Part shown: positions 53,021 through 61,386 of the stretch, one piece after another
How the letters are laid out: each line of letters starts with the position of its first letter
How positions within the stretch are numbered: the first letter of the stretch is position 1
Position numbers and translations under genes: made by a program
The notes under the pieces: generated by a model
Seen by the model: only the letters and a program-made list of their open reading frames with translations
Told to the model about the DNA's origin: nothing
Databases searched by the model: none
Origin: Thiosymbion sp942492625
GTDB taxonomy: Bacteria; Pseudomonadota; Gammaproteobacteria; Chromatiales; Chromatiaceae
Direction of reading: 5' to 3'
Assembly (NCBI GenBank): GCA_942492625.1
Contig: CALOFM010000005.1
Span: forward strand, 310,001 to 374,000
DNA length: 64,000 nucleotides

Positions 53021-54877
53021 ATGACAGTAACCCACGATGGTGCAACCCGCACCAAGAACCAAAAGCTGCTGACATGGGTTGACGAAATGGCCGCGCTCTG
53101 CGAGCCGGATCGCATCTATTGGTGCGACGGATCGCAGGAGGAATACGACCGGCTCTGCCAAGATCTGGTCGAGGCCGGCGTCTACACCCGCCTGAATCCG
53201 GAGAAGCGGCCAAACTGCTTTCTCGCCCGCTCCCACCCCAGCGACGTGGCGCGCGTCGAGAACCGCACCTTCATCTGCTCGACCAAGGAGGAGGACGCCG
53301 GTCCCACTAACAACTGGATGGAGCCTGCAGAGATGCGGGCCGCTCTCAAGGATAAGTTCACCGGATGCATGCATGGACGGACCATGTACGTCATCCCCTT
53401 CAGCATGGGTCCCCTGGGCTCCGACATCGCACACATCGGCATTGAGATCTCCGACTCGGCCTACGTGGTGACCAACCAGCGCATCATGACGCGCATGGGA
53501 CAGGGTGCCCTGGACGTACTCGGCGAGAACGGCGAGTTCGTGCCCTGCATGCATTCGGTCGGCGCCCCGCTGGAGCCGGGCGAGGCGGACGTCCCCTGGC
53601 CTTGCGCCCCGAGCATCGACGACAAGTACATCACCCATTTTCCCGAGACCCGCGAGATCTGGTCCTACGGCAGCGGCTACGGCGGCAACGCCCTGCTCGG
53701 CAAGAAGTGCCTGGCCCTGCGCATCGCCTCGGTCATGGCCCGCGACGACGGCTGGCTTGCCGAGCACATGCTGATCCTGGGCATCGAGTCCCCCGAGGGC
53801 GAGAAGACCTATGTGTCGGCGGCCTTCCCCAGCGCCTGCGGCAAGACCAACCTCGCCATGCTGATCCCGCCCAAGACCATGGAGGGCTGGAAGGTCACCA
53901 CCATCGGCGACGACATCGCCTGGATCAAGCCCAAAGACGATGGCAAATTTTACGCCATCAATCCCGAGTACGGTTTCTTCGGTGTGGCGCCGGGCACCAA
54001 CTACGACTCCAACCCCAACGCCATGGAGTCGCTGAAGGAGAACGCCATCTTCACCAACTGCGCCCTCACCGACGACGGGGACATCTGGTGGGAGGGCATG
54101 ACGAAGGAGCCGCCGGAGCATGCGATCGACTGGAAGGGCAATGATTGGACCCCCGGGACCGGCACGCCTTCCGCCCACCCCAACTCGCGCTTCACCGCGC
54201 CGGCCTCCCAGTGCCCCTCCATCGACCCGGCCTGGGAGGATCCGGCCGGCGTGCCCATCAGCGCCTTCGTGTTCGGCGGGCGGGTGAGCCACAACTTCCC
54301 GCTGGTCTATCAGGGCTACAACTGGGAGCACGGCGTCTACATGGCCGCCACCATGGGCTCCGAGGCCACCGCCGCCGCCATCGGCCAGGAGGCCATGCGT
54401 CGCGATCCCATGGCCATGCTGCCCTTCATCGGCTACAACATGGCCGAGTACTGGAGGCACTGGCTGAAGATCGGCCGCTCGCGCGTGGCCACCCCGCCGC
54501 GTATCTTCCGCACCAACTGGTTCCGCAAGGACGAGAACGGCAAGTTCATCTGGCCCGGCTTCGGCGAGAACATGCGGGCGCTGGAGTGGATCGTCGAGCG
54601 CTGCCGGGGAGGCGCCGGGGCCATCGAAAGCCCCTTGGGCTGGGTGCCGCCTTACGATGCCCTGGACTGGACCGGTCTGGATTTCAGTAAGGAGGACTAC
54701 TACAAGATCATGAACATCGACCGCGAGACCGCGCGCAAGGAGGCCAACGATCAGGAGGAGCTCTTCACGCGCTTCGGCGATCACCTGCCAAGGGAGATGG
54801 AGCTTCAGCGCGAGCTTCAGCTCCAGCGCCTCTACCATTCGCCGGAGGTTTGGGATCTTGGCGCGACCGCGTCCTAG
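53021..54877 (+). CDS. pckG: Phosphoenolpyruvate carboxykinase (GTP)
   Basis: GTP-dependent enzyme converting oxaloacetate to PEP, the first committed step of gluconeogenesis; it can run in reverse to fix CO2. The start is placed at the ATG at 53021 with GGAGGAG 9 bp upstream, giving 618 residues, the family length. Visible: P-loop AAFPSACGKTNLAML with the reactive Cys, metal-binding GDDIAWIKP, and the GTP-site residues around FRTNWFRKDENGKFIWPGFG. The GTP form is less common in gammaproteobacteria than the ATP form. A strong terminator follows. Confidence 0.95.
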   Translation: MTVTHDGATRTKNQKLLTWVDEMAALCEPDRIYWCDGSQEEYDRLCQDLVEAGVYTRLNPEKRPNCFLARSHPSDVARVENRTFICSTKEEDAGPTNNWMEPAEMRAALKDKFTGCMHGRTMYVIPFSMGPLGSDIAHIGIEISDSAYVVTNQRIMTRMGQGALDVLGENGEFVPCMHSVGAPLEPGEADVPWPCAPSIDDKYITHFPETREIWSYGSGYGGNALLGKKCLALRIASVMARDDGWLAEHMLILGIESPEGEKTYVSAAFPSACGKTNLAMLIPPKTMEGWKVTTIGDDIAWIKPKDDGKFYAINPEYGFFGVAPGTNYDSNPNAMESLKENAIFTNCALTDDGDIWWEGMTKEPPEHAIDWKGNDWTPGTGTPSAHPNSRFTAPASQCPSIDPAWEDPAGVPISAFVFGGRVSHNFPLVYQGYNWEHGVYMAATMGSEATAAAIGQEAMRRDPMAMLPFIGYNMAEYWRHWLKIGRSRVATPPRIFRTNWFRKDENGKFIWPGFGENMRALEWIVERCRGGAGAIESPLGWVPPYDALDWTGLDFSKEDYYKIMNIDRETARKEANDQEELFTRFGDHLPREMELQRELQLQRLYHSPEVWDLGATAS

Positions 54878-54960
54878 CGCGCGGACCAACGGGTGTCCTG
54901 ACAGTCGCCCCCGTAACGACCGGGGGCTCTGACAAGACAGCCGTTCGAAAACGGCGAATC

Positions 54961-54988
54961 GGGGCCGCGAAAGCGGCCCCTTTCTTTT
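54961..54988 (+). terminator. Intrinsic terminator after pckG
   Basis: GGGGCCGC-GAAA-GCGGCCCC forms an 8-bp perfect stem with a tetraloop, followed directly by TTTCTTTT. A second, weaker hairpin GCCCCCG-N7-CGGGGGC lies just before it at 54907-54927. Confidence 0.92.
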
Positions 54989-55112
54989 GCGGCGGACCCG
55001 CGAAAGGGACAAGTAGCGCCGCGGCCGGACGGACGCGATGTTGCAGATTCAGGCAAAAAAGCTAGGGTTAAGCGTACACCCTTTGTTTCAACTGATCCCT
55101 CGAGGAACCGAG

Positions 55113-55487
55113 ATGAACCTGTCTCCGCGTACGCTCTTTCTGCTACCTACCCTTCTTGCCCTGTTCGGCTGCGGAGAAAAACCGGCCACCTACAGCGCTG
55201 ACGTGAAGCCCTTTCTCGACAAGTACTGCATTCGCTGCCATGGCGAGGGGGGCGAGGGGGCCGAAGCCAGCGGCTTTCACATGGACGATTACGACAGCCT
55301 CATGAAAGGGACCAAGTACGGCGCCGTCGTCAAGGCCGGGGACAGCTTCACCAGCGTACTGGTGATGCTGGTGGAAGGACGGGCGGACCCGACGTTGCGC
55401 ATGCCCCATGACGATGGCGAAGCGCCCTCACAGGCGGAGATCGCTGCCGTCAAAGCTTGGATCGATCAGGGCGCGAAAAACAACTGA
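55113..55487 (+). CDS. Lipoprotein c-type cytochrome (PSCyt1-like)
   Basis: The start is the ATG at 55113. Residues 1-20 form a lipoprotein signal with the lipobox ALFGC, so the protein is lipid-anchored. One heme-binding motif is seen in DKYCIRCHGEGGEG. The rest matches the short planctomycete-type cytochrome C domain (SYADVKPFLDKYC, MDDYDSLMKGTKYG, AEIAAVKAWIDQGA). It probably carries electrons in the periplasm. It converges on the diheme cytochrome gene and shares its terminator. Confidence 0.85.
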   Translation: MNLSPRTLFLLPTLLALFGCGEKPATYSADVKPFLDKYCIRCHGEGGEGAEASGFHMDDYDSLMKGTKYGAVVKAGDSFTSVLVMLVEGRADPTLRMPHDDGEAPSQAEIAAVKAWIDQGAKNN

Positions 55488-55494
55488 TAACTCA

Positions 55495-55526
55495 AAGAAA
55501 AACGGGGCTGTCTGCCCCGTTTTCTT
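55495..55526. terminator. Bidirectional intrinsic terminator between two cytochrome genes
   Basis: AACGGGG (55501-55507) and CCCCGTT (55515-55521) flank a 7-base loop. AAGAAA precedes the stem and TTCTT follows it, so U tracts form on either strand. It serves both convergent cytochrome genes. Confidence 0.85.
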
Positions 55527-55548
55527 AAGGTATCCGTATCAACCGGGA

Positions 55549-56430
55549 TTACTGCCGTCGCACTCGAGGATGGACCGGAGGCCCGGGCATCGGCGGAGGC
55601 TCGGGCATAGCGGGCAGAGCAGGCATCTCCGGGGGCTCGGGCATTGGCGGCATTGGCGGCGGATCGGGCATGGGGGCTATCTCCGGCAATGGGGGCCCCT
55701 GGACCATGGATCTGCGCACGTAGCCCGGGAAATCCGGGTTCTGCCAGCCCTCCTCGGCCAGCTTCTCGGCGGGGGGACGCAGCCGGGAAGTGTAGTCGAG
55801 CACGGACGCCTCGTCGCGCCGCGAGAAGCCCTCAATCTGCTTCACCATCTTGGAATCGGCGTTCTTGCGCCTGTTAGCTCGAATCATATCGAACTGACGC
55901 ACCAGGTAATTGTAGTGCTGACCGGCGATAGCGGGCTTGTGCTCTTCCTTATCGCCCTCTCCCGACTTCCCGTGGCATTTTTCGCAGTTTTCCTCATACA
56001 GCTGCTTACCATGCTCGAGGTCGTTCCCGGGACCGACACCATTTCGCGGGGTCATGGGCAGTTGGGCGACGTAAGCCGCCACGTCCGCGATCTGCTGTGG
56101 ACCGCCGAGGATGCCGGGCACCGAGAAGGGGTACATCAATGGATTGTCGCGGTTGCGCGCCCGGATATCCGCCAACTGCTTGATGATGACAGTCCGCAGC
56201 TGTCCGGCGATCTGAGGATAGGCGCCGTCGATAGTCCCCCAGCCCTCCGGTCTATGACAGACGGCGCAGGTGAGATAGGCCTCTCGCCCATTTTCCAGGT
56301 CGGGCTCAAGGGCCAGTACCTCGTCGTACTCCGCTTGCGCGACCTGCGTCGGCGTCTCTGCAACCAGGGGATTCGCGGCAACGAGCGCAAGACCGAACGC
56401 ACCTTTGCGCAACAAGATCCTCGTATTCAT
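55549..56430 (-). CDS. Diheme cytochrome c with Pro/Met-rich C-terminal tail
   Basis: The start at 56430 has GGAGG 7 bp upstream and a signal peptide follows (FGLALVAANPLVAE). Two heme motifs are CAVCH (residues 55-59) and CEKCH (149-153), spaced as in cytochrome c4-type diheme proteins. Candidate axial Met residues are in NPLMYPFS and SKMVKQIEGF. Residues about 245-287 are a repeated Pro-Met-Pro-Glu low-complexity tail (PMPDPPPMPPMPEPPEMP), unusual for c4. Expected to be a periplasmic electron carrier; the tail may bind a partner or metal. Confidence 0.88.
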   Translation of the reverse strand: MNTRILLRKGAFGLALVAANPLVAETPTQVAQAEYDEVLALEPDLENGREAYLTCAVCHRPEGWGTIDGAYPQIAGQLRTVIIKQLADIRARNRDNPLMYPFSVPGILGGPQQIADVAAYVAQLPMTPRNGVGPGNDLEHGKQLYEENCEKCHGKSGEGDKEEHKPAIAGQHYNYLVRQFDMIRANRRKNADSKMVKQIEGFSRRDEASVLDYTSRLRPPAEKLAEEGWQNPDFPGYVRRSMVQGPPLPEIAPMPDPPPMPPMPEPPEMPALPAMPEPPPMPGPPVHPRVRRQ

Positions 56431-56687
56431 CTCAACCTCCAGCACCGGATGGACCGCGTTCGGCACTTCGACCGTGCGGCTCGCGTTTTGTTCTCTGTCT
56501 CAGCGCCGGAGGTTAGTACCTCGGCCCGCGGATTTGCAACCCCCCTGTTGAACTAGGGGACAACGGCATGAACCCCAAGGCCCGCAGCGGGCCTAGCCGA
56601 CAGGGGCTCCACACGCATACCACGACGGATTCCAGGGTTCGTCGGGAAGAAGGGACGGAGCACCGAAGCACTCCGATCAGCGCAAGG

Positions 56688-57155
56688 TCAGCCGCTGGTC
56701 AGGTTTCTTGCCGAGATGTTGGCGTGGAAGATGGCCTTGTGTACATCCCCCAGACTCAGCATACCGACCAGCGTGCCGTTCTGCGCTACGGGGATGCGGC
56801 GGAAACGGTGGCGAACCATAATGGACGCAGCCCGCAGTACGTGCATATCCGGGGCCACCGTGACGGGATTGCGCGTCATGAGATCCGAAACCGATAGCGT
56901 CATGACATCTTTGTACTTTCCCATCTCCTTATTCAGATCGACGTTGCCCATTCCCTCCTCCATGAGATTCTCCAACGTGGGAAACAGGCTGTGCAGCAAA
57001 TCCTTCTCGGCGATGATGCCCAACAGCCGGCCTTCGTCCTCCACGACCGGGATACCGGGAATCCGGTACAGGCACATGATGGACGCGACCTCCATGACCT
57101 TGGTATCGGGACCGACGGTCCGCACGGAACGGCTCATTACTTCTTGCACTTGCAT
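56688..57155 (-). CDS. Two-CBS-domain protein
   Basis: A 155-residue soluble protein made of two CBS motifs: VQEVMSRSVRTVGPDTKVME with ASIMCLYRIPGIPVVEDEGR, and DLMTRNPVTVAPDMHVLRAA with MVRHRFRRIPVAQNGTLVGM. CBS pairs bind AMP, ATP or SAM and usually act as energy-sensing modules. No effector domain is attached. The start is set at the ATG at 57155, where the first domain begins; a longer frame upstream has basic low-complexity sequence only. Confidence 0.85.
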   Translation of the reverse strand: MQVQEVMSRSVRTVGPDTKVMEVASIMCLYRIPGIPVVEDEGRLLGIIAEKDLLHSLFPTLENLMEEGMGNVDLNKEMGKYKDVMTLSVSDLMTRNPVTVAPDMHVLRAASIMVRHRFRRIPVAQNGTLVGMLSLGDVHKAIFHANISARNLTSG

Positions 57156-57319
57156 GAGATTAGGATCCTCGTATTGAAATGACCGGGCACAGGCGCGATC
57201 TTTGCTCGGCTCCGGGTGACATGATCCCGGCGGCCGCACCTTGAATGTCGTTCGATTATAGCCGTTCCAATCCTTCCGGGAAGAAAACCGCGCCCCTCGC
57301 CACCAGCGCCGCCGCCGGC

Positions 57320-57375
57320 GCCTCAAGCCTCAAGCCTCAAGCCTCAAGCCTCAAGCCTCAAGCCTCAAGCCTCAA
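57320..57375 (+). repeat. Tandem heptamer (GCCTCAA) x 8
   Basis: Eight perfect copies of a 7-bp unit cover 56 bp, about 200 bp upstream of the nrdA promoter and past the start of the CBS gene. Unit number could change by slippage. It does not lie in a recognisable gene. Confidence 0.95.
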
Positions 57376-57411
57376 GATTGGATGTTGGCATCGTCTTCGC
57401 CGGATCCCCTT

Positions 57412-57521
57412 TTATCCACATGATCTTCGGGTGACTTATCCACCGGAGCAACGGGCGCTCGCGCCTTGTCGGCAGTATATCCCGCCCCACCGAACCGCGG
57501 ATTGGAGCCTGCTTATCCACA
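57412..57521. promoter_or_regulatory. Three DnaA boxes upstream of nrdA
   Basis: TTATCCACA occurs at 57412-57420 and 57513-57521, and TTATCCACC at 57436-57444. The consensus is TTATNCACA. DnaA activates nrdAB in E. coli, so regulation of nrdA by replication status is likely. Confidence 0.8.
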
Positions 57522-57560
57522 GGCCGCACACAGCTCGTTCCGGTTTTTCCCCTGGCTTTC

Positions 57561-57608
57561 ACACAAGATGTAGTGGTTGACAGATCATAAACAGCGTATA
57601 TATTGTGA
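57561..57608 (+). promoter_or_regulatory. nrdA promoter with paired NrdR boxes
   Basis: A perfect -35 TTGACA (57577-57582), 16 bp and TATATT (57599-57604) form the promoter. Two 16-bp NrdR-like boxes, ACACAAGATGTAGTGG (57561-57576) and AGCGTATATATTGTGA (57593-57608), begin 32 bp apart, about three helix turns, and overlap the -35 flank and the -10. This is the standard NrdR repression layout. Confidence 0.85.
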
Positions 57609-57690
57609 ATTTAACGAGCTTGCCGTACCGCCCACGCCGTCTGTGGGCAACTCCCGAATAACACTGATCGAACCGCCCTGAGGAGGAAGC

Positions 57691-60585
57691 ATGGCCCAAG
57701 AAGCGCCTTCATCCGTTCCGCCGCACACCATTGCCATACCCCCCGCTCCCAAACCGCAGGAGAACCAAGCGGAGATCGCCGCCCACGCTCCCGGGCAGGT
57801 GCAGGTGATCCGGCGCAACGGCAAAGTCACCCACTTCGATTCCAACAAGATCATGGTGGCCATGACCAAGGCATTCCTGGCCGTCGAGGGGGGCAGCGCC
57901 GCCGCTTCCAGCCGCATCCATGACAGGGTCAAGACCCTCACCGACCAGGTGGCCACCGCCCTGACGCGGCGACTGCCCGGGGGCGGCACTGTGCACATAG
58001 AGGACATCCAGGACCAGGTCGAGCTGGCCCTGATGCGCACCGGCGAGCACAAGGTCGCCCGCGACTACGTGCTCTATCGGGAGAAGCGGTCCCGCGAACG
58101 CGCCGAGAAGGCCGCCACCGAGCCCAAGGAGGAGCACAGGATCAATGTCACCCTGGACGACGGCAGCACCCGTCCGCTGGACGTCGCCCGCCTGAAACGC
58201 CTGGTGACCGAGGCCTGCCGGGGCCTTACCGCCGTCGACGGACAGGCCATCCTGGACGACAGCTGCCGCAACCTGTTCGACGGCGTCAAGGAGGCGGACG
58301 TGGGCCAGGCTCTGGTCATGAGCGCCCGCGCCATGATCGAGAAGGAACCGGAGTACGGCCTGGCCGCCGCCCGCCTGCTGCTGGACATACTGCGCCACGA
58401 GGCCCTGGGCTTCTTGGGCATGGCCATGGGTGTCGAGACCCAGGCCGACCTGGCGGAGCGCTACGGCGACTACTTCACCGCCTACATTAAGCAGGCGGCG
58501 GACCTGGAGCTGCTGGACCGGCGCTTGGCCCAATACGACCTTGAGCGCCTGGGGGCCGCCCTCAAGCCGGAGCGCGACCTCTCCTTCACCTACCTGGGCC
58601 TGCAGACCCTCTACGACCGCTACTTCATCCACAGCGCGGACGGCGTGCGCTTCGAGCTGCCCCAGGCATTCTTCATGCGCGTGGCCATGGGCCTGGCCAT
58701 CAACGAGATCGACCGTGAGGAGCGGGCCATCGAGTTCTACGAGCTCCTGTCCTCCTTCGACTTCATGAGCTCCACGCCCACCCTGTTCAACTCCGGCACC
58801 CTGCGGCCCCAGCTCAGCTCCTGCTACCTGACCACCGTCCCCGACGACCTGGACGGCATCTACAGCGCCATCAAGGACAACGCCCTGCTGTCCAAGTTCG
58901 CTGGCGGCCTGGGCAATGACTGGACCCGGGTGCGGGGCATGGGGGCCCACATCAAGGGCACCAACGGCAAGAGCCAGGGTGTTGTGCCTTTCCTCAAGGT
59001 GGCCAACGACACCGCCGTCGCCGTCAACCAGGGCGGCAAGCGAAAAGGCGCGGTCTGCGCCTACCTGGAGACCTGGCACATCGACGTGGAGGAGTTCCTG
59101 GAGTTGCGGAAGAACACCGGCGACGACCGCCGCCGCACCCACGACATGAACACCGCCAATTGGGTGCCGGACCTGTTCATGAAGCGGGTCGCCGAGGAAG
59201 GGTCCTGGACCCTCTTCTCCCCGGACGAGACATCCGACCTGCACGACCTGACGGGCAATGCCTTCGAGGCGGCATACACCGCCTACGAGCAGAAGGCCGC
59301 CCGCGGCGAGATGCGCGTCAGCAAGACCGTCAAGGCCCTGGACCTGTGGCGCAAGATGCTCGGCATGCTGTTCGAGACCGGCCACCCCTGGCTGGCCTTC
59401 AAGGACCCCTGCAACCTGCGCTACACCAACGCCCACATGGGCACGGTCCACAGCTCCAACCTCTGCACCGAGATCACCCTGCACACCAACGACCAGGAGA
59501 TCGCCGTGTGCAACCTGGGCTCGGTGAACCTGGCCGCCCATGTGGGCGAGCGTGGTCTGGACATGGCCCGGCTGGCCAAGACCGTCGGCACCGCCATGCG
59601 CATGCTCGACAACGTCATCGACTACAACTACTACAGCGTCCCCCAGGCGCGGAAGTCCAACCTGCGCCACCGTCCGGTGGGACTCGGCATCATGGGCTTC
59701 CAGGATGCCCTCTACAAGCTGCGCATCCCCTACGCCAGTGAAGAGGCCGTGCGCTTCGCCGACCACTCGATGGAGGCCGTGTCCTACCATGCCATCCGCG
59801 CCTCCACCGACCTGGCCGAGGAGCGCGGGCGTTACTCCAGCTTCGAGGGCTCTCTGTGGAGCCAGGGCGTCCTGCCCATCGACTCCATCGCCCGCCTGGA
59901 GGAAGGCCGCGGCGATTATCTGCAGATGGACCGCAACAGCACGCTGGACTGGGACAGTCTGCGCGAGCGGGTGAAGGGCGTCGGCATGCGCAACTCCAAC
60001 TGCATGGCCATCGCCCCCACGGCGACCATCTCCAACATCGCCGGAGTCAGCCAGTCCATCGAGCCTTGTTATCAGAACCTCTTCGTCAAATCGAACCTAT
60101 CCGGGGAATTCACCGTAGTGAATCCCTATCTCGTTGCTGACCTGAAGGAACAGGACCTGTGGGATGAGGTCATGGTCAATGACCTGAAGTATTACGACGG
60201 CTCCGTGCAGGCCATCGACCGCATCCCACAGGAGCTCAAGGATCTCTACGCCACCGCCTTCGAGGTCGATCCCCGCTGGCTGGTGGAGGCCGGCTCCCGC
60301 CGCCAAAAATGGATCGACCAGGCCCAGAGCCTGAACCTTTATATGAGCCAGCCCGACGGCAAGAAGCTGGACAACCTCTACAAGCTGGCCTGGGTGCGGG
60401 GGTTGAAGACCACCTATTACCTGAGGTCGTTGGGAGCGACCCATCTGGAGAAGTCGACCATGGATGATGCCTCCAGGGCCAGCAAGCTGAATGCTGTCGG
60501 GGGCGGGTATTCCTCTGGGGGGAACGGATCGGACGAGGTTAAGGCTTGCTCGATTTTGGACCCGGAGTGTGAGGCGTGCCAATAG
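57691..60585 (+). CDS. nrdA: Ribonucleoside-diphosphate reductase class Ia, alpha subunit
   Basis: Reduces ribonucleotides to deoxyribonucleotides for DNA synthesis. The length of 964 residues, with two N-terminal ATP-cone domains (about 37-130 and 148-240), resembles Pseudomonas aeruginosa NrdA. Active-site residues are visible in LSSCYLTTVPDDLDG (first redox Cys), NLCTEITLHTNDQEIAVCNL (catalytic segment), NCMAIAPTATISNIAGVSQS, and YYLRSLGATHLEKST. The C-terminal redox Cys pair is in CSILDPECEACQ. Its start lies 83 bp after the NrdR-overlapping promoter. nrdB is not next but about 3 kb downstream. Confidence 0.95.
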   Translation: MAQEAPSSVPPHTIAIPPAPKPQENQAEIAAHAPGQVQVIRRNGKVTHFDSNKIMVAMTKAFLAVEGGSAAASSRIHDRVKTLTDQVATALTRRLPGGGTVHIEDIQDQVELALMRTGEHKVARDYVLYREKRSRERAEKAATEPKEEHRINVTLDDGSTRPLDVARLKRLVTEACRGLTAVDGQAILDDSCRNLFDGVKEADVGQALVMSARAMIEKEPEYGLAAARLLLDILRHEALGFLGMAMGVETQADLAERYGDYFTAYIKQAADLELLDRRLAQYDLERLGAALKPERDLSFTYLGLQTLYDRYFIHSADGVRFELPQAFFMRVAMGLAINEIDREERAIEFYELLSSFDFMSSTPTLFNSGTLRPQLSSCYLTTVPDDLDGIYSAIKDNALLSKFAGGLGNDWTRVRGMGAHIKGTNGKSQGVVPFLKVANDTAVAVNQGGKRKGAVCAYLETWHIDVEEFLELRKNTGDDRRRTHDMNTANWVPDLFMKRVAEEGSWTLFSPDETSDLHDLTGNAFEAAYTAYEQKAARGEMRVSKTVKALDLWRKMLGMLFETGHPWLAFKDPCNLRYTNAHMGTVHSSNLCTEITLHTNDQEIAVCNLGSVNLAAHVGERGLDMARLAKTVGTAMRMLDNVIDYNYYSVPQARKSNLRHRPVGLGIMGFQDALYKLRIPYASEEAVRFADHSMEAVSYHAIRASTDLAEERGRYSSFEGSLWSQGVLPIDSIARLEEGRGDYLQMDRNSTLDWDSLRERVKGVGMRNSNCMAIAPTATISNIAGVSQSIEPCYQNLFVKSNLSGEFTVVNPYLVADLKEQDLWDEVMVNDLKYYDGSVQAIDRIPQELKDLYATAFEVDPRWLVEAGSRRQKWIDQAQSLNLYMSQPDGKKLDNLYKLAWVRGLKTTYYLRSLGATHLEKSTMDDASRASKLNAVGGGYSSGGNGSDEVKACSILDPECEACQ

Positions 60586-60623
60586 GAAGGGGTTAGGGCC
60601 GAGGTTCGAGGGCCGAGGAAGAG

Positions 60624-60703
60624 GGAGTTGAATCGCAGAGACGCGGAGGACGCAGAGGATATGAAAGGTAGGGTGGGTTAGGTCAGGGATGTCGTAACCC
60701 ACC
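60624..60703 (+). repeat. Intergenic repeat elements after nrdA
   Basis: A purine-rich segment with repeated GACGC-GGAG/CAGAG units (about 60633-60658, CGCAGAGACGCGGAGGACGC) is followed by a hairpin, GGTGGGTTA (60672-60680) and TAACCCACC (60695-60703). Both types of element are widespread in intergenic DNA of Chromatiales-like genomes by my recollection. They mark the left edge of the interrupted nrd interval. Confidence 0.6.
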
Positions 60704-60777
60704 GGGTTGCCGCGGAGCGACTCTTTATTTGGATACGAGTTTTGGGGCATTTTCCAACTTATTACGGGAAGAAAGAA

Positions 60778-61245
60778 ATGGGACGAAAAGTCTTCGTTAG
60801 CTACTCGCATCGGCTTGATCAAACTGCAGCCAATGATTTTCGATGTTTTTTTTCAGATCAACGCGATGTATTTATAGATAAATCAATACGAGAGGATGTA
60901 GGGCAATTTTTTTAACAGTGAAACGATCAAGAATAGGCTTCGACCATTAATTTGTGACGCTTCCGTTACTGTCGTCCTTATTGGCCAAGAAACGGGAGGG
61001 CGATCATGGGTTGATTGGGAAATATTTAACAGCTTAAGAAAAGGCCCCCTAAACGGTCGTAACTGGTCTAGTGGACGTATCCAAGCATTTAATCTCCCCA
61101 CAAACAACAAAAGCGATCCTAAGGATTCCTAAGCGACTCTTCGACTAATCCCTTCAGCAGGATCCCGATATGGGTCGCTCGTATTTCAAACGAATTGAGT
61201 GGCCCTCATCAACTGAATCGCAACGACTTATGAAGACTCGAACGC
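60778..61245 (+). pseudogene. TIR-like (MTH538/ThsB-type) immunity protein, decayed
   Basis: From the ATG at 60778 the frame reads MGRKVFVSYSHRLDQTAAND, then FRCFFSDQRDVFIDKSIRED, and stops at a TAA after a T7 run (60907-60913). One frame over, the domain continues as SETIKNRLRPLICDASVTVV, LIGQETGGRSWVDWEIFNSL, and ends at 61132. A later part in another frame (AILRIPKRLFD, then LQQDPDMGRSYFKRIEWPSS) completes the typical C-terminal tail. The family is the TIR-like domain of Thoeris ThsB and related proteins, which produce or sense nucleotide signals in phage defence. The DNA is visibly more AT-rich than its surroundings, indicating transfer. Several frameshifts make it non-functional as written. 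Confidence 0.7.
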
Positions 61246-61249
61246 GATC

Positions 61250-61386
61250 GAGGGGGTATCGATGTCAAGTTCCTATGGCTTGCCGAGTTGGATGGAATCC
61301 CTGATCTAAGCACTACCCACTTCGCCAAAGAAACTCATATGGCACTGGCATCCGCGTGGCGCGCCCATCTCGGTCTCGCGGCTTGA
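61250..61386 (+). other. Unassigned coding-like remnant
   Basis: A frame ending at 61386 reads IDVKFLWLAELDGIPDLST and HMALASAWRAHLGLAA-stop. It looks like the C-terminal part of a protein but has no start or recognised family. It may be a second decayed gene next to the TIR-like relic. Confidence 0.3.

Noticed and set aside
52877..55012. A 711-codon minus-strand frame opposite pckG
   Set aside because: Antisense shadow of pckG with no domain content.
57320..57375. CRISPR array
   Set aside because: The units are 7 bp, contiguous and without spacers, so this is a simple tandem repeat.
57709..59790. A 693-codon minus-strand frame opposite nrdA
   Set aside because: Antisense shadow of a strongly conserved gene in GC-rich DNA; its composition (Gly, Val, Gln, His) is typical of such shadows and no ribosome-binding site is present.
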